DNA of 64,000 bases from Lepidonotus clava. Its lineage: Eukaryota > Annelida > Polychaeta > Phyllodocida > Polynoidae. The position numbers and the translations under genes are program-made. Where the stretch lies: the NCBI GenBank assembly GCA_936440205.1, contig OW387139.1, forward strand, positions 28,422,378-28,486,377, given 5' to 3'. The notes below the pieces were generated by a model that ran no database searches, had not been told where the DNA came from, and saw only the letters and a program-made list of their open reading frames with translations. Shown piece after piece: positions 27,801 to 36,635 of the stretch (within the stretch, counting starts at the first letter, position 1; every line of letters begins with the position of its first letter).

Positions 27801-29240
27801 TGTTACATGGATGAAGTACACTTTTATTTCATTTAGGGACCGTGCCAGATTATCGCATTTCGACAGCGAATCCTACTAGCTTTTTCCGATTGTGCAGACA
27901 GGCATTCCTGTTTGGGAGGTGTATTTCGTTATTCAGAAAATGTTACTTTAATTGTGTCCTGGAATGGCAGCAATTTCGGCCTTAACGCTGGTCTGTCGCT
28001 CTTTATGAAATTCTCTTGGGAACTTAGTGACATTCGTGAAGCAAATGTATACATTTGCTCTAAACGATTCGGCGTCTGTCTAGTCTGAATGTAAATGTTT
28101 CAGGAAAGTTCATCTATGACCTATTCATGGTTATAGTTATGTCCCATTTATGATGTAGTTGCAATTGCCTTTCGGTGCTTTCGGAAAGAGAAATTGTATA
28201 TTGCTGGTGTTTTATGGTCCCAAACATGTAATGCTTAGTCACAATGTTTAATCAAACCTATACCAATTACACATACGAGGGAATGATCCAGTCTATCCCT
28301 TGCAAATTGTTGGCTTACCATAGTTTACATTTGGTGGAAAATTAGTAAAGGGATTATATAGAACTAATAGAATTTCTTCTCATGTACAGATCATTAAACG
28401 GATTCATTGCCTGACCTGGAACCACCAGCTCCCTTGCAATTTTATCTAAGATTACTATATTATATTCTTGTTATTTAGTATCATCAAATGTGTTTTCTGT
28501 ACTGGACAAGTTCCAACAGACGCAATATTTTCAGCACCACTATGGTTGATTTTCTCTTTTCCTCTATTTTTTCTACAATTACCACAGGCATCTACCTGAC
28601 GGTCACCATGGCGATGACCTCCATGTCGGTGATTTTTTCCGTCTTCGTGCTGCACGTCCACCACCGGGGCTCCCTCTGTCGGCGGGCCCCCGCCTGGCTG
28701 CGGCGGACCGCCCTCACCCTGTCACGGTTCGTTTGTCACCAGGCCACCCCCCTGCTGTCCTCCAAGCTGGGGCCGCCCTTCGACAGGTCGTCCTGCTCGT
28801 CCCGCCGCGCGCCGCCCCAGTCGCCGCGCCGTCGGACGCTGCGGGCGGGGTACGGCAGCTTCAACCAGGGCTTTAGGATGACCTCTCTACGTAATGTGAC
28901 CCTGAGGGCCATGGAGAACGGGGAGTACTCCATCCAGCAGTCGTCCCAGCAGCCCCAGCAGCCTCCCGCCGGGGAGAGCAACTCAAGCTCCTTGGAGCAG
29001 CTCGCACTGAAGAGGGTGAGGCAGACGGAGGAGGAGATGCTCCTCCAGCTGCGAACCATCATAGACTGCTACGACAGAGAGGAGAGGGAGGTTAGGATTA
29101 ACCGGGAGTGGGCGGATATAGCTATCGTCTTTGACAGGGCGCTCTTCTGGTTTATGTTTGTACTGGCCACCACTGTCACCCTCTCCCTTCTGATCTTCAA
29201 ACCGCTCACAAAGTCAGTGTCTATCGACGACTACCTGTGA
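12679..29240 (+). CDS. Nicotinic acetylcholine receptor alpha-type subunit, five exons, 5' signal exon missing
   Basis: Spliced gene for a subunit of a pentameric acetylcholine-gated cation channel of the plasma membrane. Joining 12679-12842, 19260-19304, 22406-22515, 25097-25632 and 28588-29240 gives 501 codons with matching phases and GT/AG borders. The product shows, in order: an N-glycosylation site (INATT); loop D (NVWLDQEW); loop A (WLPDIVLYN); a Cys-loop with 13 residues between cysteines (FPFDDQVC at its end); loop B (GSWAYDGF); vicinal cysteines in loop C ([10 protein letters not shown]); TM1; TM2 beginning [16 protein letters not shown]3; a long cytoplasmic loop; an amphipathic helix; and TM4. 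Vicinal cysteines define alpha-type subunits. Glu at the -1' position of TM2 points to cation selectivity. The single large fourth exon resembles CHRNA9/10-type genes, but assignment to an orthologue needs a tree. The first exon here starts with the last two bases of a codon, so a signal-peptide exon ending in phase 1 must lie upstream. I did not find it in the first 12.7 kb. Confidence 0.96.
12843..19259 (+). other. nAChR intron, 6.4 kb
   Basis: Intron between the N-terminal exon and the 45-nt exon. One short inverted repeat (GCTGGTCC/GGACCAGC near 14904-14932) was noted. No recognised gene or mobile element is inside. Confidence 0.8.
19260..19304 (+). CDS. nAChR subunit exon: 45-nt loop D exon
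   Basis: A 45-nt phase-0 exon between TTTCAG and GTAGGA encodes [15 protein letters not shown]. The length and the DEKNQ...NVWL signature are hallmarks of the third coding exon of nAChR genes. The conserved Trp contributes to the complementary face of the ligand site (loop D). Confidence 0.96.
21530..22290 (+). repeat. Diverged internal repeats with AAATCCAAGATGGCTGACC-type motif
   Basis: Three similar units lie in the intron just before the exon at 22406. The motif appears at 21536-21559, 21666-21689 and 22037-22059, with related text (CTCAGCTTCTGAAATGCCAA against CTCAACTTCTAAAATGACTA) following. No coding capacity or clear ends were seen. Confidence 0.5.
22406..22515 (+). CDS. nAChR subunit exon: 110-nt loop A exon
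   Basis: The exon starts after TTTTGTTTAG and ends before GTAATA. It encodes [16 protein letters not shown] through WLPDIVLYN, leaving two bases (AG) for a split Ser codon. The 110-nt length is the family's usual length for this exon. It contains the conserved WxPDIVLYN loop A motif. Confidence 0.96.
23644..23780. repeat. Foldback hairpin repeat in nAChR intron 22516-25096
   Basis: The left arm ends GGAGTTTATGGTATATAACC and the right arm reads GGTTATATGCCATAAACTCC. Pairing continues outward through GTAAACC/GGTTTAC and TTTAGTGA/TCACTAAA, with extra bases in the right arm. The loop is about 14 nt. Related GAGGTTAT sequences occur at 24331-24386 and 27196-27218. Confidence 0.75.
23922..23994 (+). 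repeat. tRNA-derived sequence (tRNA-Arg-like pseudogene or SINE head)
   Basis: A 73-nt segment has an A-box-like TGGCCTAACTGATAGAGCA, a B box (GGGATCGAACCCC), about five of seven acceptor pairs and an encoded ACCA end. It resembles eukaryotic tRNA-Arg(CCT), but the anticodon stem does not pair well and the anticodon position reads CCC. It is not a functional tRNA on this reading. Confidence 0.6.
24185..24267 (+). repeat. tRNA-like sequence, second module
   Basis: The segment has AGGGTAGTGGTTAGCC (A-box-like), a strong anticodon-arm-like hairpin (CCTCTG/CAGAGG) with an oversized loop, and TGGTTCGATCC (B box). Its ends GGTAAA and TTTGCC pair. It is degenerate, and SINE or tRNA pseudogene are both possible. 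Confidence 0.5.
25097..25632 (+). CDS. nAChR subunit exon: Cys-loop, loops B and C, TM1-TM2, start of TM3
   Basis: A 536-nt exon completes the split Ser codon, runs through [15 protein letters not shown], the Cys-loop, GSWAYDGF and [10 protein letters not shown], and enters TM1 ([19 protein letters not shown]), TM2 and the start of TM3 (EFVPLIG). It ends before GTAAGA in phase 1. The reading frame runs on past the donor to a stop at 25781, but that tail is intronic because TM3 continues cleanly at 28588. A second glycosylation site is seen in LNRSN. In many nAChR genes this region is divided among several exons; one fused exon is the CHRNA9-like arrangement. Confidence 0.96.
26731..26795 (-). 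repeat. tRNA-like sequence carried inside the 1.08-kb MITE
   Basis: On the minus strand, AGTGTTGTGGTTAGCACG (A-box-like) is followed about 35 nt later by GGTTCAATTCCC (B box). The anticodon stem pairs poorly. It lies wholly inside the element at 26551-27632, so it was either captured by it or formed part of its founding sequence. Confidence 0.5.
27292..27311 (+). repeat. Poly-C tract
   Basis: About 20 consecutive C within the 1.08-kb MITE. The length may be unreliable. Confidence 0.85.
28588..29240 (+). CDS. nAChR subunit last exon: TM3, cytoplasmic loop, TM4
   Basis: The exon follows an ACCACAG acceptor, supplies the last two bases of the split Gly codon and ends at the TGA of 29238-29240. 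It encodes the rest of TM3 ([20 protein letters not shown]), then an intracellular loop of about 145 residues. That loop is first rich in Arg, Cys and Pro, then carries a Gln/Pro stretch ([11 protein letters not shown]). The amphipathic helix ([20 protein letters not shown]) precedes TM4 ([20 protein letters not shown]) and a short tail ending DDYL. The DNA is strongly GC-rich compared with the flanking introns. Confidence 0.95.
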
Positions 29241-29318
29241 CAACTAATGACCTTCGTGTTGTAGTGTATCTCATGTTATATTATGGCTGCTGATTATCAT
29301 ATTGTTGATTCGTCTGTG

Positions 29319-29324
29319 AATAAA
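29319..29324 (+). terminator. Polyadenylation signal of the nAChR gene
   Basis: A canonical AATAAA lies 79 bases after the stop codon and is followed by a GT-rich stretch (GTGGGTACGGGTTTTTGT), as expected for a cleavage site. This gives a short 3' UTR of about 100 bases. Confidence 0.75.
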
Positions 29325-31493
29325 GTGGGTACGGGTTTTTGTATTACGAATTGCCTTATCTTTTAAAAGACAGAGTATGCGCCATGCCATTATGTTGATA
29401 ATTGTGATAATTCAGAATTCCAAATTGAATATTATTTATTTCTAAATTCAGCATTACATAATAGTTGTAAATTATTTCGATAGACATAGGTATATAGTTA
29501 AAATCACATATACACGCAACACTTAATCAGGCAAAAACATAATCCACGAACTGAAGAAGCCTAAAATCGCCTTATACCAAGGGTAATCAGAGAGGAAGAT
29601 TCTAGAGCCCCGGCGGCGGCTCCACTGCCCAATTGAACTCAACTCGACTGTCGTAGCTCCAAGTGGCACCAGAATCTACGACTGTCTAGTCTTAGCAAAG
29701 AAACTCTACCATGCCACAGGTTAGGACTCGACTGTCTTAATCAAAGGGTCTAGTACAACATATAAATCTGCTTCACACACCGCTAAGACCCGACTATCTA
29801 TGTAATCAATGAATATCAATTTATAAAAATTAGAAAAAACAAAAAGAACTCTCAGTCTATAAATCATTCAAGTTATATTCATCTTCATTACCTAATGTAT
29901 ATAATCATCAATTATAATTATTTATAAATAACCAAGGACTGTACTACTGATAATATTCCTTGTAACATCTGGAAGATCTGACCTGCCTGAAGAGGACAAA
30001 TAAAAGTCTATCGAAAAGGATTATGTAGAATGTATGCCAAAGTTATTCAAAAATTCTTAAGATAAATTTGGGAAACGTTCGTTGACTTGAATTTCAAATA
30101 TGACATAAATATGCATCCTAAAGTGTTCCGAGAGTCGCTCTAACTATACTATGAATATAACGGAAACTTTACACGTTTTCTAGTACGTCTAGGACCCTGG
30201 ACGTTCCCTTTCAATCCCAAGGACAAGCTTTGTTCAGGAGTTTCAATGTAATGTGACTCAAAACACGTGGCATTGCAAGAACACTAATAAGGCAAGGCCA
30301 AGTCCATCACGTACGCACCCATCTGTTTCAATGCAAATGGAAAATGGAAAATCAATTCGGCGAAAATGAAGTTTCGGTGTTACTCTTCTGTACTATAGAG
30401 AGGCCTAAACAAATCAAAAGTCATTCGTTTGAATAGTTCGATATTTATTTGCTCTGGCTTCGGCGTAGAATAGGCAAGATTGTAATTTGGCATTTCCCGA
30501 CGACATTTACCATTATGCTTTAATTTCAAGGAAAATTCGTAGCTGCAGAAGATCTCAACAACGACAGATGCAAATTTTCCTCCCCAGGCTATAATTATTA
30601 TTGCCATTCCTTTTGTAAATGGTTGCCTAAGAGATGTGGCTTCAAGTGAATGGAATAAATAGTTGCCGCTGTATCCCACGGCAACAAGTGTGCAATTTGA
30701 CATTTTAGACTGTCTACTAAGCGGTTAGCAGGGGACAAAACGGTTTCTGAAAGAAGTTATTCACTAGAGATCTGTGTATCATGATAAATCCATTTTGTTA
30801 AAAGTAGATTATATTTGAAAGCTGATGAAGCAGTTTCATATCACTCTGTGTTATATTTCGCATTTACATTATTGGCCGTTCACTTATAGAAATGAGGCCT
30901 GCTGAAAAACATTCTTATAACGGTCAAAACATATATAGACGTTGCTTTGAATAGAAAAACAGAATTAGAATTGAAATTTGTATTGATATAAAAACTGATA
31001 TATTTTAATGACATGGAAATGTTTAAATATTCTAAATAGAAAGTATAACTATATATCAAATCTCTATCATCTGCTAGAGGGCACACATGTAATAGGACAC
31101 AGAAGACATGTATCCTCACTCCCATAACATTTTCTCTCCACATTCAAAAATTTGATTATTTTTTATATCCTCCATATCTATATTTCCCTTGTCTCTATTT
31201 AATTAAGTTTCTTGCAGCATTGGAATAATTCAATTACCAGCACATATACCTGTTCCCCGAGGCCCTGGAGGACGTGGTCCATCCCAATGGGGTTTGGTGT
31301 AATAAAACCTAAATCCAAAAAGGATAACCAAGATATTGTATAGTCACCACCTAAGACTTATCTAGTGTGTCAGTGCAGTCCATATACTCAATGAAATCTT
31401 CTGGTCCGATCTATCTTATATTATATACCAATGCCAAAATACATGATGAATACTAACTGGACACTGCCATTCAATATTTTTGGTGTATTGGCA
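29325..31493. other. Intergenic, downstream of the nAChR gene
   Basis: AT-rich apart from the CGACTGTC repeats. No further exon was recognised on either strand before the retrotransposon. Confidence 0.5.
29646..29800 (+). repeat. Irregular CGACTGTC repeats after the nAChR gene
   Basis: CTCGACTGTC, ACGACTGTCTAGTC, CTCGACTGTCTTA and CCGACTATCTA occur at 35- to 60-bp spacing. This is a weak diverged tandem pattern without known function. Confidence 0.4.
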
Positions 31494-31497
31494 CAGT

Positions 31498-31521
31498 GGG
31501 CAGTATTCGTGTATACTGCCC
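31498..31521. repeat. Small perfect hairpin just before the retrotransposon
   Basis: GGGCAGTAT and ATACTGCCC form 9-bp arms around a 6-nt loop. The right arm and what follows (ATACTGCCCACCTTGCTTTA) recur in direct orientation at 35092 beyond the retrotransposon. Confidence 0.6.
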
Positions 31522-31599
31522 ACCTTGCTTTACTGTGTGAAATGTTTTTCTCCTTATTTTGTGAGTTCTGAATGGATTTGCATAATTATTTTTTTAATT

Positions 31600-31789
31600 G
31601 TGAGCTCATGCTGCCCTTGTGGCGGCAGGGGCCATCATTGCTGCCACCTGGCGCCAACCCAACTACCTATACTTCACCCCCACCTACCACCTTTTACCAA
31701 CAACTTTTTTATTTTCCCACAATTCACCCCTCCACAACCTCAATCGCGTTCACGACGCCATTGAGCCTACACTACCTTTCTTCAACAAC
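31600..31789 (+). repeat. Split direct repeat A1 (left end of the Ngaro/DIRS-type element)
   Basis: This 190-bp sequence beginning GTGAGCTCATGCTGCCC is repeated at 34569-34758. No difference was seen between the copies on reading. It forms the left terminus of the element. Confidence 0.92.
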
Positions 31790-31829
31790 GTACTATTTGG
31801 ATCTGTTGGGCGGCAGACAGGGGGTGATG

Positions 31830-33290
31830 GACTTCATACGATTCGGATTCCCAGTGGGATATGTCGGGCCGGTCACCGACACCCGAGACATTCCAAACCA
31901 CCCGAGCGCCGAAGAGTACCCGCGCCATATAGAGGAATTCATACAAACGGAAATTAGTGTAAACGGCATTATAGGCCCGAACGCATCGCCCATCTTCGAG
32001 CCATGGTGTCACATTTCACCGTTAATGTCTAGGGAGAAAGCAGACCCGGAAAAGAGGCGCATTATCACCGACATGACATATCCAACGCACGCGTCGGTGA
32101 ATGCGTACGTGGTCAAGAACGGCGTGTACGGAGTTGAGAATGACCATACCCTACCCACTGTCGATGATCTGGTCACTCACCTGCGACGTATCGGCCACGG
32201 GGCATATATGGCAACGTTGGATGTGTCCCGTGCCTATAAAAACTTCATCTCAGATCCCCTGGACTGGCCCCTCCTCTGCTTTGCATGGAGGGGGGGCATT
32301 ACTGTGACCTCTCTATGCCCTTTGGGGCCAGGGCCTCCTCCTTCCACATGCAGACCGTGGCGGGCTGCATTGTGGACATCCTAGCCATGTTCGGAGTCAC
32401 CAGCATCATGTACCTGGACGACCTCGTCATCGTGGCGGCGGGAAAGGAGGAGGCCGACGCTCACTATGGGATAGCGAGGGACATCTTCCATCAGTTGGGT
32501 TTGCCGGAGGCGTTAGATAAGGCGCAACCGCCGGCCCAGAGGATCAAATGGTTGGGGGTCATTGTGGATGCGGAAAAAATTACCCTCTCCATCCCGACAG
32601 ACAAGCTGGCGCGTGTGATAGAACAGGTGGAGCAGACACACGATAAGGAATACATCACAAAGAGATCTCTACAATCGCTCTTGGGACACCTTCTCTTTGT
32701 GGCAAAGTGTGTTCCTCCGGCACGCACCTTCGTCTCCCGCCTGTTAAATGCACTGAGAGATGCCCATCAGAGTAATAGGATCGTGGTGACCACGGAGATG
32801 CGAGCCGACCTCAGTTGGTTTATACAATTCTGCACAGAGTGGAACGGTACTGCCATCATCCCGCCGGACGCTCCCTCCAAGGTTCTCCTGGTTGACGCCT
32901 GCCTTAGCGGGGTGGGCGCCACCGATGGTCAATATGCGTACGGACAGCAGATTGTCGAGGTGGAGGACGGGGCTGCCAACATTACTGAAGTGGAAGCGGC
33001 CAATGTCGTGCTGGCGTTGCATACATTCATGGCGGAGAGGGACAGGGGCTCGCACATCCTCGTCCGCTGCGACAATATGGCGGCGGTGCAGGTGCTCCGC
33101 TCGGGCAGGGCACGCAACCACCTACTCCAGGAGTGTGCCCGGGCGGTGTGGATGGTCCAGGCGCTCCTGGACATACGCATCTCATACGACCACATCCCGG
33201 GAAAAGAAAATCTGGTGGCCGATGCCCTTAGCAGGGCGCACCTCTCATCGGACGATAGAGATGGCGCGGCCTCCCTGGTAGAGCATTACT
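31830..33290 (+). pseudogene. Reverse transcriptase and RNase H region of the Ngaro/DIRS-type element
   Basis: Approximate extent of the polymerase part. The YLDD catalytic box followed by LVIV, the thumb-region phrase IKWLGVIVD, the RNase H start LLVDACLSGVGA and the late RNase H phrase IPGKENLVADALSR are typical of DIRS-order retrotransposons, whose RT is kin to that of LTR elements. The region belongs to a fossil copy. Confidence 0.85.
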
Positions 33291-33299
33291 CCTTAACCT

Positions 33300-34319
33300 G
33301 TGTGCAGCCATGCCTCTATTTCCTCTCTCATGCAATGGTCTCACTTTGTTCTAGATCGGGCCATATCATCGCTCCTGGACAGGGCGGAGACACGGCAGGA
33401 CCAGGCACGGGCATCGGGCACGAGAAAAAACCACCGATCAGCAGTGACTACGTATATAGCGTTCATGCAGCGGGCGGGGCAGCATCCGCTGGCACCCTCC
33501 TACCAGATGGTGTGCGCATACCTGGAGTATATAGGCCAACACACGGGGGCGCCAGCGACCATCAGGAACGCGGTATCGCATGTCAGGACGTACATGAGGC
33601 TGAGTGGAGCAAGCACCGCACCAGTCGATCATCCGAGAGTGGCCATGGCGTTGGATGCGTTCGCCAGAAACAAGCTGTACGTGCCGCGCATGAAGCAGGC
33701 CCTCCCAATGCATATATTGTCGGGGGCAGTAGCGACACTCACGCAGTCGGCGACCCAGGGGGTGGTCAAGGCGGCGGTGCTCACCATGTTCTATGGGGCC
33801 CTCCGCCAGTCGGAGGTGGCACCCCCATCCCTGAAGACATTCCGGGCCGAACGCCACCCTACCCGCGCCGACCTGGTATGGACAGCCACACATGCGGTCA
33901 TACACATCAAATGGGCCAAAAATATGCAAAGAGCGGGCGAGTCACGACATGTAACCCTGCCGGAGGTCGAGCAATCCCATATGTGCCCACTAAAGGCACT
34001 GCGTGTCCACATAGAGACTGTCCCAACACACAAGGACACAGACCCACTGTTCATGCTCCCATCGCGCGACCCGTTGCCAGTGTCGCTCATCAAAAAGGTA
34101 TGGGACAGGGCAGTAACCTTACAGGGTGCCTCGACAGAACATTTCTCGCTACACAGTATCCGCAAGGCAGCCGCCTCCCAGGCCCACAGACAGGGATGCA
34201 CGGAGGTAGAAATCCAGAGGCATGGGGGCTGGAGGTCGGCGGCATACAAGAGATATATAGACACCCGAACTGGCAGGGTTACGGCCGCCCTTGTCTCATC
34301 AGCCGTGGATAGCACATAG
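33300..34319 (+). CDS. Tyrosine recombinase of the Ngaro/DIRS-type element
   Basis: The N-terminal half has the helical core-binding look of phage-type integrases (AYLEYIGQHTGAPATIRNAV). The catalytic half shows YGALRQSEV (first Arg box), HSIRKAAASQAHRQG (His-x-x-Arg box) and GGWRSAAYKRYID (Trp and nucleophilic Tyr region). In this order the enzyme integrates a circular DNA copy in place of a DDE integrase. The frame looks whole over about 340 residues. It ends 89 bp before repeat B1. Confidence 0.9.
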   Translation: MCSHASISSLMQWSHFVLDRAISSLLDRAETRQDQARASGTRKNHRSAVTTYIAFMQRAGQHPLAPSYQMVCAYLEYIGQHTGAPATIRNAVSHVRTYMRLSGASTAPVDHPRVAMALDAFARNKLYVPRMKQALPMHILSGAVATLTQSATQGVVKAAVLTMFYGALRQSEVAPPSLKTFRAERHPTRADLVWTATHAVIHIKWAKNMQRAGESRHVTLPEVEQSHMCPLKALRVHIETVPTHKDTDPLFMLPSRDPLPVSLIKKVWDRAVTLQGASTEHFSLHSIRKAAASQAHRQGCTEVEIQRHGGWRSAAYKRYIDTRTGRVTAALVSSAVDST

Positions 34320-34407
34320 ACTCACATATAATGACTCTTATTTTATCACAACCATTCTCTTAATATCCCCACCCCCCCCCCTCCCTTTAAACTTTGGCAG
34401 TTTTTGG

Positions 34408-34568
34408 CTATTTAATCAACATACTTAATAATTACTATCTTATATATCAACTATTTATATTTCATCATACATATACTATATCAATTTTATTATCAATAAA
34501 ATTAATTTTAAAACTTTTTCCCCAACTACTGCCTTTGTTTATCTTTGTCGCCGGGGGGTGCAGTAATG
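34408..34568 (+). repeat. Split direct repeat B1
   Basis: This 161-bp AT-rich sequence from CTATTTAATCAACATAC to GGGGGGTGCAGTAATG is repeated at 34805-34965. It lies after the recombinase frame and directly abuts A2. Confidence 0.92.
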
Positions 34569-34758
34569 GTGAGCTCATGCTGCCCTTGTGGCGGCAGGGG
34601 CCATCATTGCTGCCACCTGGCGCCAACCCAACTACCTATACTTCACCCCCACCTACCACCTTTTACCAACAACTTTTTTATTTTCCCACAATTCACCCCT
34701 CCACAACCTCAATCGCGTTCACGACGCCATTGAGCCTACACTACCTTTCTTCAACAAC
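34569..34758 (+). repeat. Split direct repeat A2
   Basis: Internal copy of the 190-bp A repeat, starting on the base after B1. The B1-A2 junction preserves the junction of the circular intermediate in this family. Confidence 0.92.
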
Positions 34759-34804
34759 CCACCCACCCACACCTTATTATATAACCTTATCATATTATCA
34801 ATAA

Positions 34805-34965
34805 CTATTTAATCAACATACTTAATAATTACTATCTTATATATCAACTATTTATATTTCATCATACATATACTATATCAATTTTATTATCAATAAAATT
34901 AATTTTAAAACTTTTTCCCCAACTACTGCCTTTGTTTATCTTTGTCGCCGGGGGGTGCAGTAATG
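34805..34965 (+). repeat. Split direct repeat B2 (right end of the Ngaro/DIRS-type element)
   Basis: Terminal copy of the 161-bp B repeat, after a 46-bp spacer behind A2. It ends at CAGTAATG, and host sequence TCAGGTAAAATAATG follows. Confidence 0.92.
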
Positions 34966-35162
34966 TCAGGTAAAATAATGCAGTCTAATTAAATGGAGAT
35001 GGTGATAGAATCCTAATTTAAGAGAAAATAATGAATATTAGGGAAAACTGCTTGATACCAGTCAAAGTGTGTGCATAATCAATACATTGGAATACTGCCC
35101 ACTTTGCTCCACTGGTAATTTCCTTTCTCTTTTGCTTATAACTTACCAAATATGGTATATAA

Positions 35163-35319
35163 TATAAGGAAAACTTACCTCGGTTGACAGTACAACCCTG
35201 AATACTTGGTGGGATGTCAGAAAAATTACTGCCCTCAGCCTAACGGCCTCGGGCAGTAATTTTTCAACACCCACCTCGTATTCAGGGTTGTACTGTCAAC
35301 CTCTGTATGTTTTCCTATA
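35163..35319. repeat. Long hairpin repeat, arms of about 75 bp
   Basis: The left arm contains GTTGACAGTACAACCCTGAA and AAAAATTACTGCCCTC. The right arm holds their complements (TTCAGGGTTGTACTGTCAAC, GGGCAGTAATTTTT). The arms match at roughly 85% by eye around a very short loop near 35240. It lies 197 bp after the retrotransposon. Confidence 0.8.
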
Positions 35320-36447
35320 ATTATAATAAAGACACGAAAAACACGGCACCCGTCGTAGAGGGTATTCTGGCGATCCACCAACCCATTTTTTATTAATTTT
35401 TTCCGGTCCCACATATGTTGAGATTAATTATTAACACTGGTAATGCATACATTCACACAGACACGTACCGGGCCAAAATGCTGATTCAGAGCTTCAGGTT
35501 ACTGAAACGTAATACCCGTGCACACAGCCGTTTGATTAAAGGATGAGTGCTTGCTGATGTGCCATGGTTTGTATGAGTCATATATATTACACATGATTGA
35601 GAAGAAAACGGTCCCTAATGAAGGAAAACACGCTTCCGCCGTACCATTAGAGCTTTAAAAAGAAATATGATAGATGAAAATGGGTTATGCTCTCGGCATC
35701 TGATTTGTTATGTTTCCCGGTTATGATTACCGCTCGTGGATTTCTGTACTGTTCTTTTACCTATATGGACGTGTGCATATGCCTTGTTGGGTGAATACAG
35801 CTTCCGTGACAGCCCTGACAGACTTGGCAGCTCATCGCCGGACCTGTTACTCGCCTGGATGACCTCGGAGCCGGGCGAGCTGTTCTAATGACCAGCTCCG
35901 AGCTGCTCCTGGCACGTCACATGCACTGACCCCCTGGTCCACAAGGTCACAGCTGATTGCTCGGGCCTTGGGAGAGGTCGTCCAGCCGCCTATTGAAAAT
36001 GCGTCTGTTACTGGGCTTCTTTGTGAGCTGCCCCGAGCTGTTCTGCTAAGGGGGCGGCCTCGGCTGATCCACTTTGACGTTAGAAAACCACCTACGCCTG
36101 ACTGGGCGATATAGAATCCGAAGCCTTTATATCCGCCGCCTATTGCCTAGGGAGAGTAGGTCCTTCAGGAACCGGGAGCGACACCAGACAGAAGAAAACG
36201 ATGTCCTAAATTTACATGTGGTTATAACTTTTCACTTTAAAATTAATGTGTATTCCCATAATATAACACTATGGCAATACACAGATGATATCATGGCAAT
36301 ACACATACACTACAATATACATACATAGAGAAATATCAACATATTATGTTCATATGTCTATAGGCCTATAGTATAATTATAGATGTATAAACATAATATG
36401 ATTATATATCTATATGTATGTGTACATATTATGTATATATGAGCGAC

Positions 36448-36450
<3 letters not shown>
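35320..36450. other. No gene recognised; GC-rich block with CAGCTCG motifs
   Basis: A GC-rich block at 35.81-36.07 kb holds four copies of a CAGCTC(G/A)-centred motif in both orientations (35826, 35872, 35893, 36024). No coding frame is supported. It could be a regulatory region. Confidence 0.4.

Positions 36451-36497
<47 letters not shown>
36451..36497 (+). repeat. (TA)n microsatellite
   Basis: Uninterrupted TA dinucleotides, about 23 units, immediately before the nested hairpin at 36504. Confidence 0.95.
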
Positions 36498-36500
<3 letters not shown>

Positions 36501-36503
36501 GTA

Positions 36504-36595
36504 GATATAGCACGAGTCTGTGGCTGTACGCGATATATTCACGAGGCACTAGCCGAGTGAATGTATCAAGTACTGCCACAGACGAGGGCTATATC
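36504..36595. repeat. Nested hairpin next to a TA microsatellite
   Basis: Three nested inverted pairs were read: GATATAGC (36504) with GCTATATC (36588); GTCTGTGGC (36516) with GCCACAGAC (36575); and ATATTCAC (36535) with GTGAATGTAT (36557). Sequence around GATATATTCACG is also found at 37721-37733, in a second hairpin. Confidence 0.7.
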
Positions 36596-36635
36596 TGGCA
36601 TATACCACGGGTTTAATTGTTGTTTGTCTGGGTTT

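Larger units (their letters stand above)
31600..34965 (+). mobile_element. Ngaro/DIRS-type tyrosine-recombinase retrotransposon with split direct repeats
   Basis: The order is A1 (31600-31789), coding region, B1 (34408-34568), A2 (34569-34758), 46-bp spacer, B2 (34805-34965). B1 abuts A2 exactly. This A1-coding-B1A2-B2 order is the hallmark of Ngaro/PAT-like members of the DIRS order, which integrate through a tyrosine recombinase and leave no target duplication. Recognised parts are reverse transcriptase plus RNase H (about 31.8-33.3 kb) and tyrosine recombinase (about 33.3-34.3 kb). The two A copies and the two B copies look identical by eye, which implies recent insertion. At 3.4 kb it is short for the family and I treat it as a broken copy, with about one or two breaks. 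Confidence 0.9.

Noticed and set aside
28530-28552. Possible RE1/NRSF half site (TTCAGCACC) before the last exon
   Set aside because: Only the left half matches; the expected GGACAGCGCC half is absent.
28488-28587. In-frame extension upstream of the last nAChR exon
   Set aside because: The frame is open, but TM3 is completed only if the exon starts at the acceptor of 28588.
28736-29062. 108-codon frame on the minus strand
   Set aside because: Antisense shadow of the last nAChR exon.
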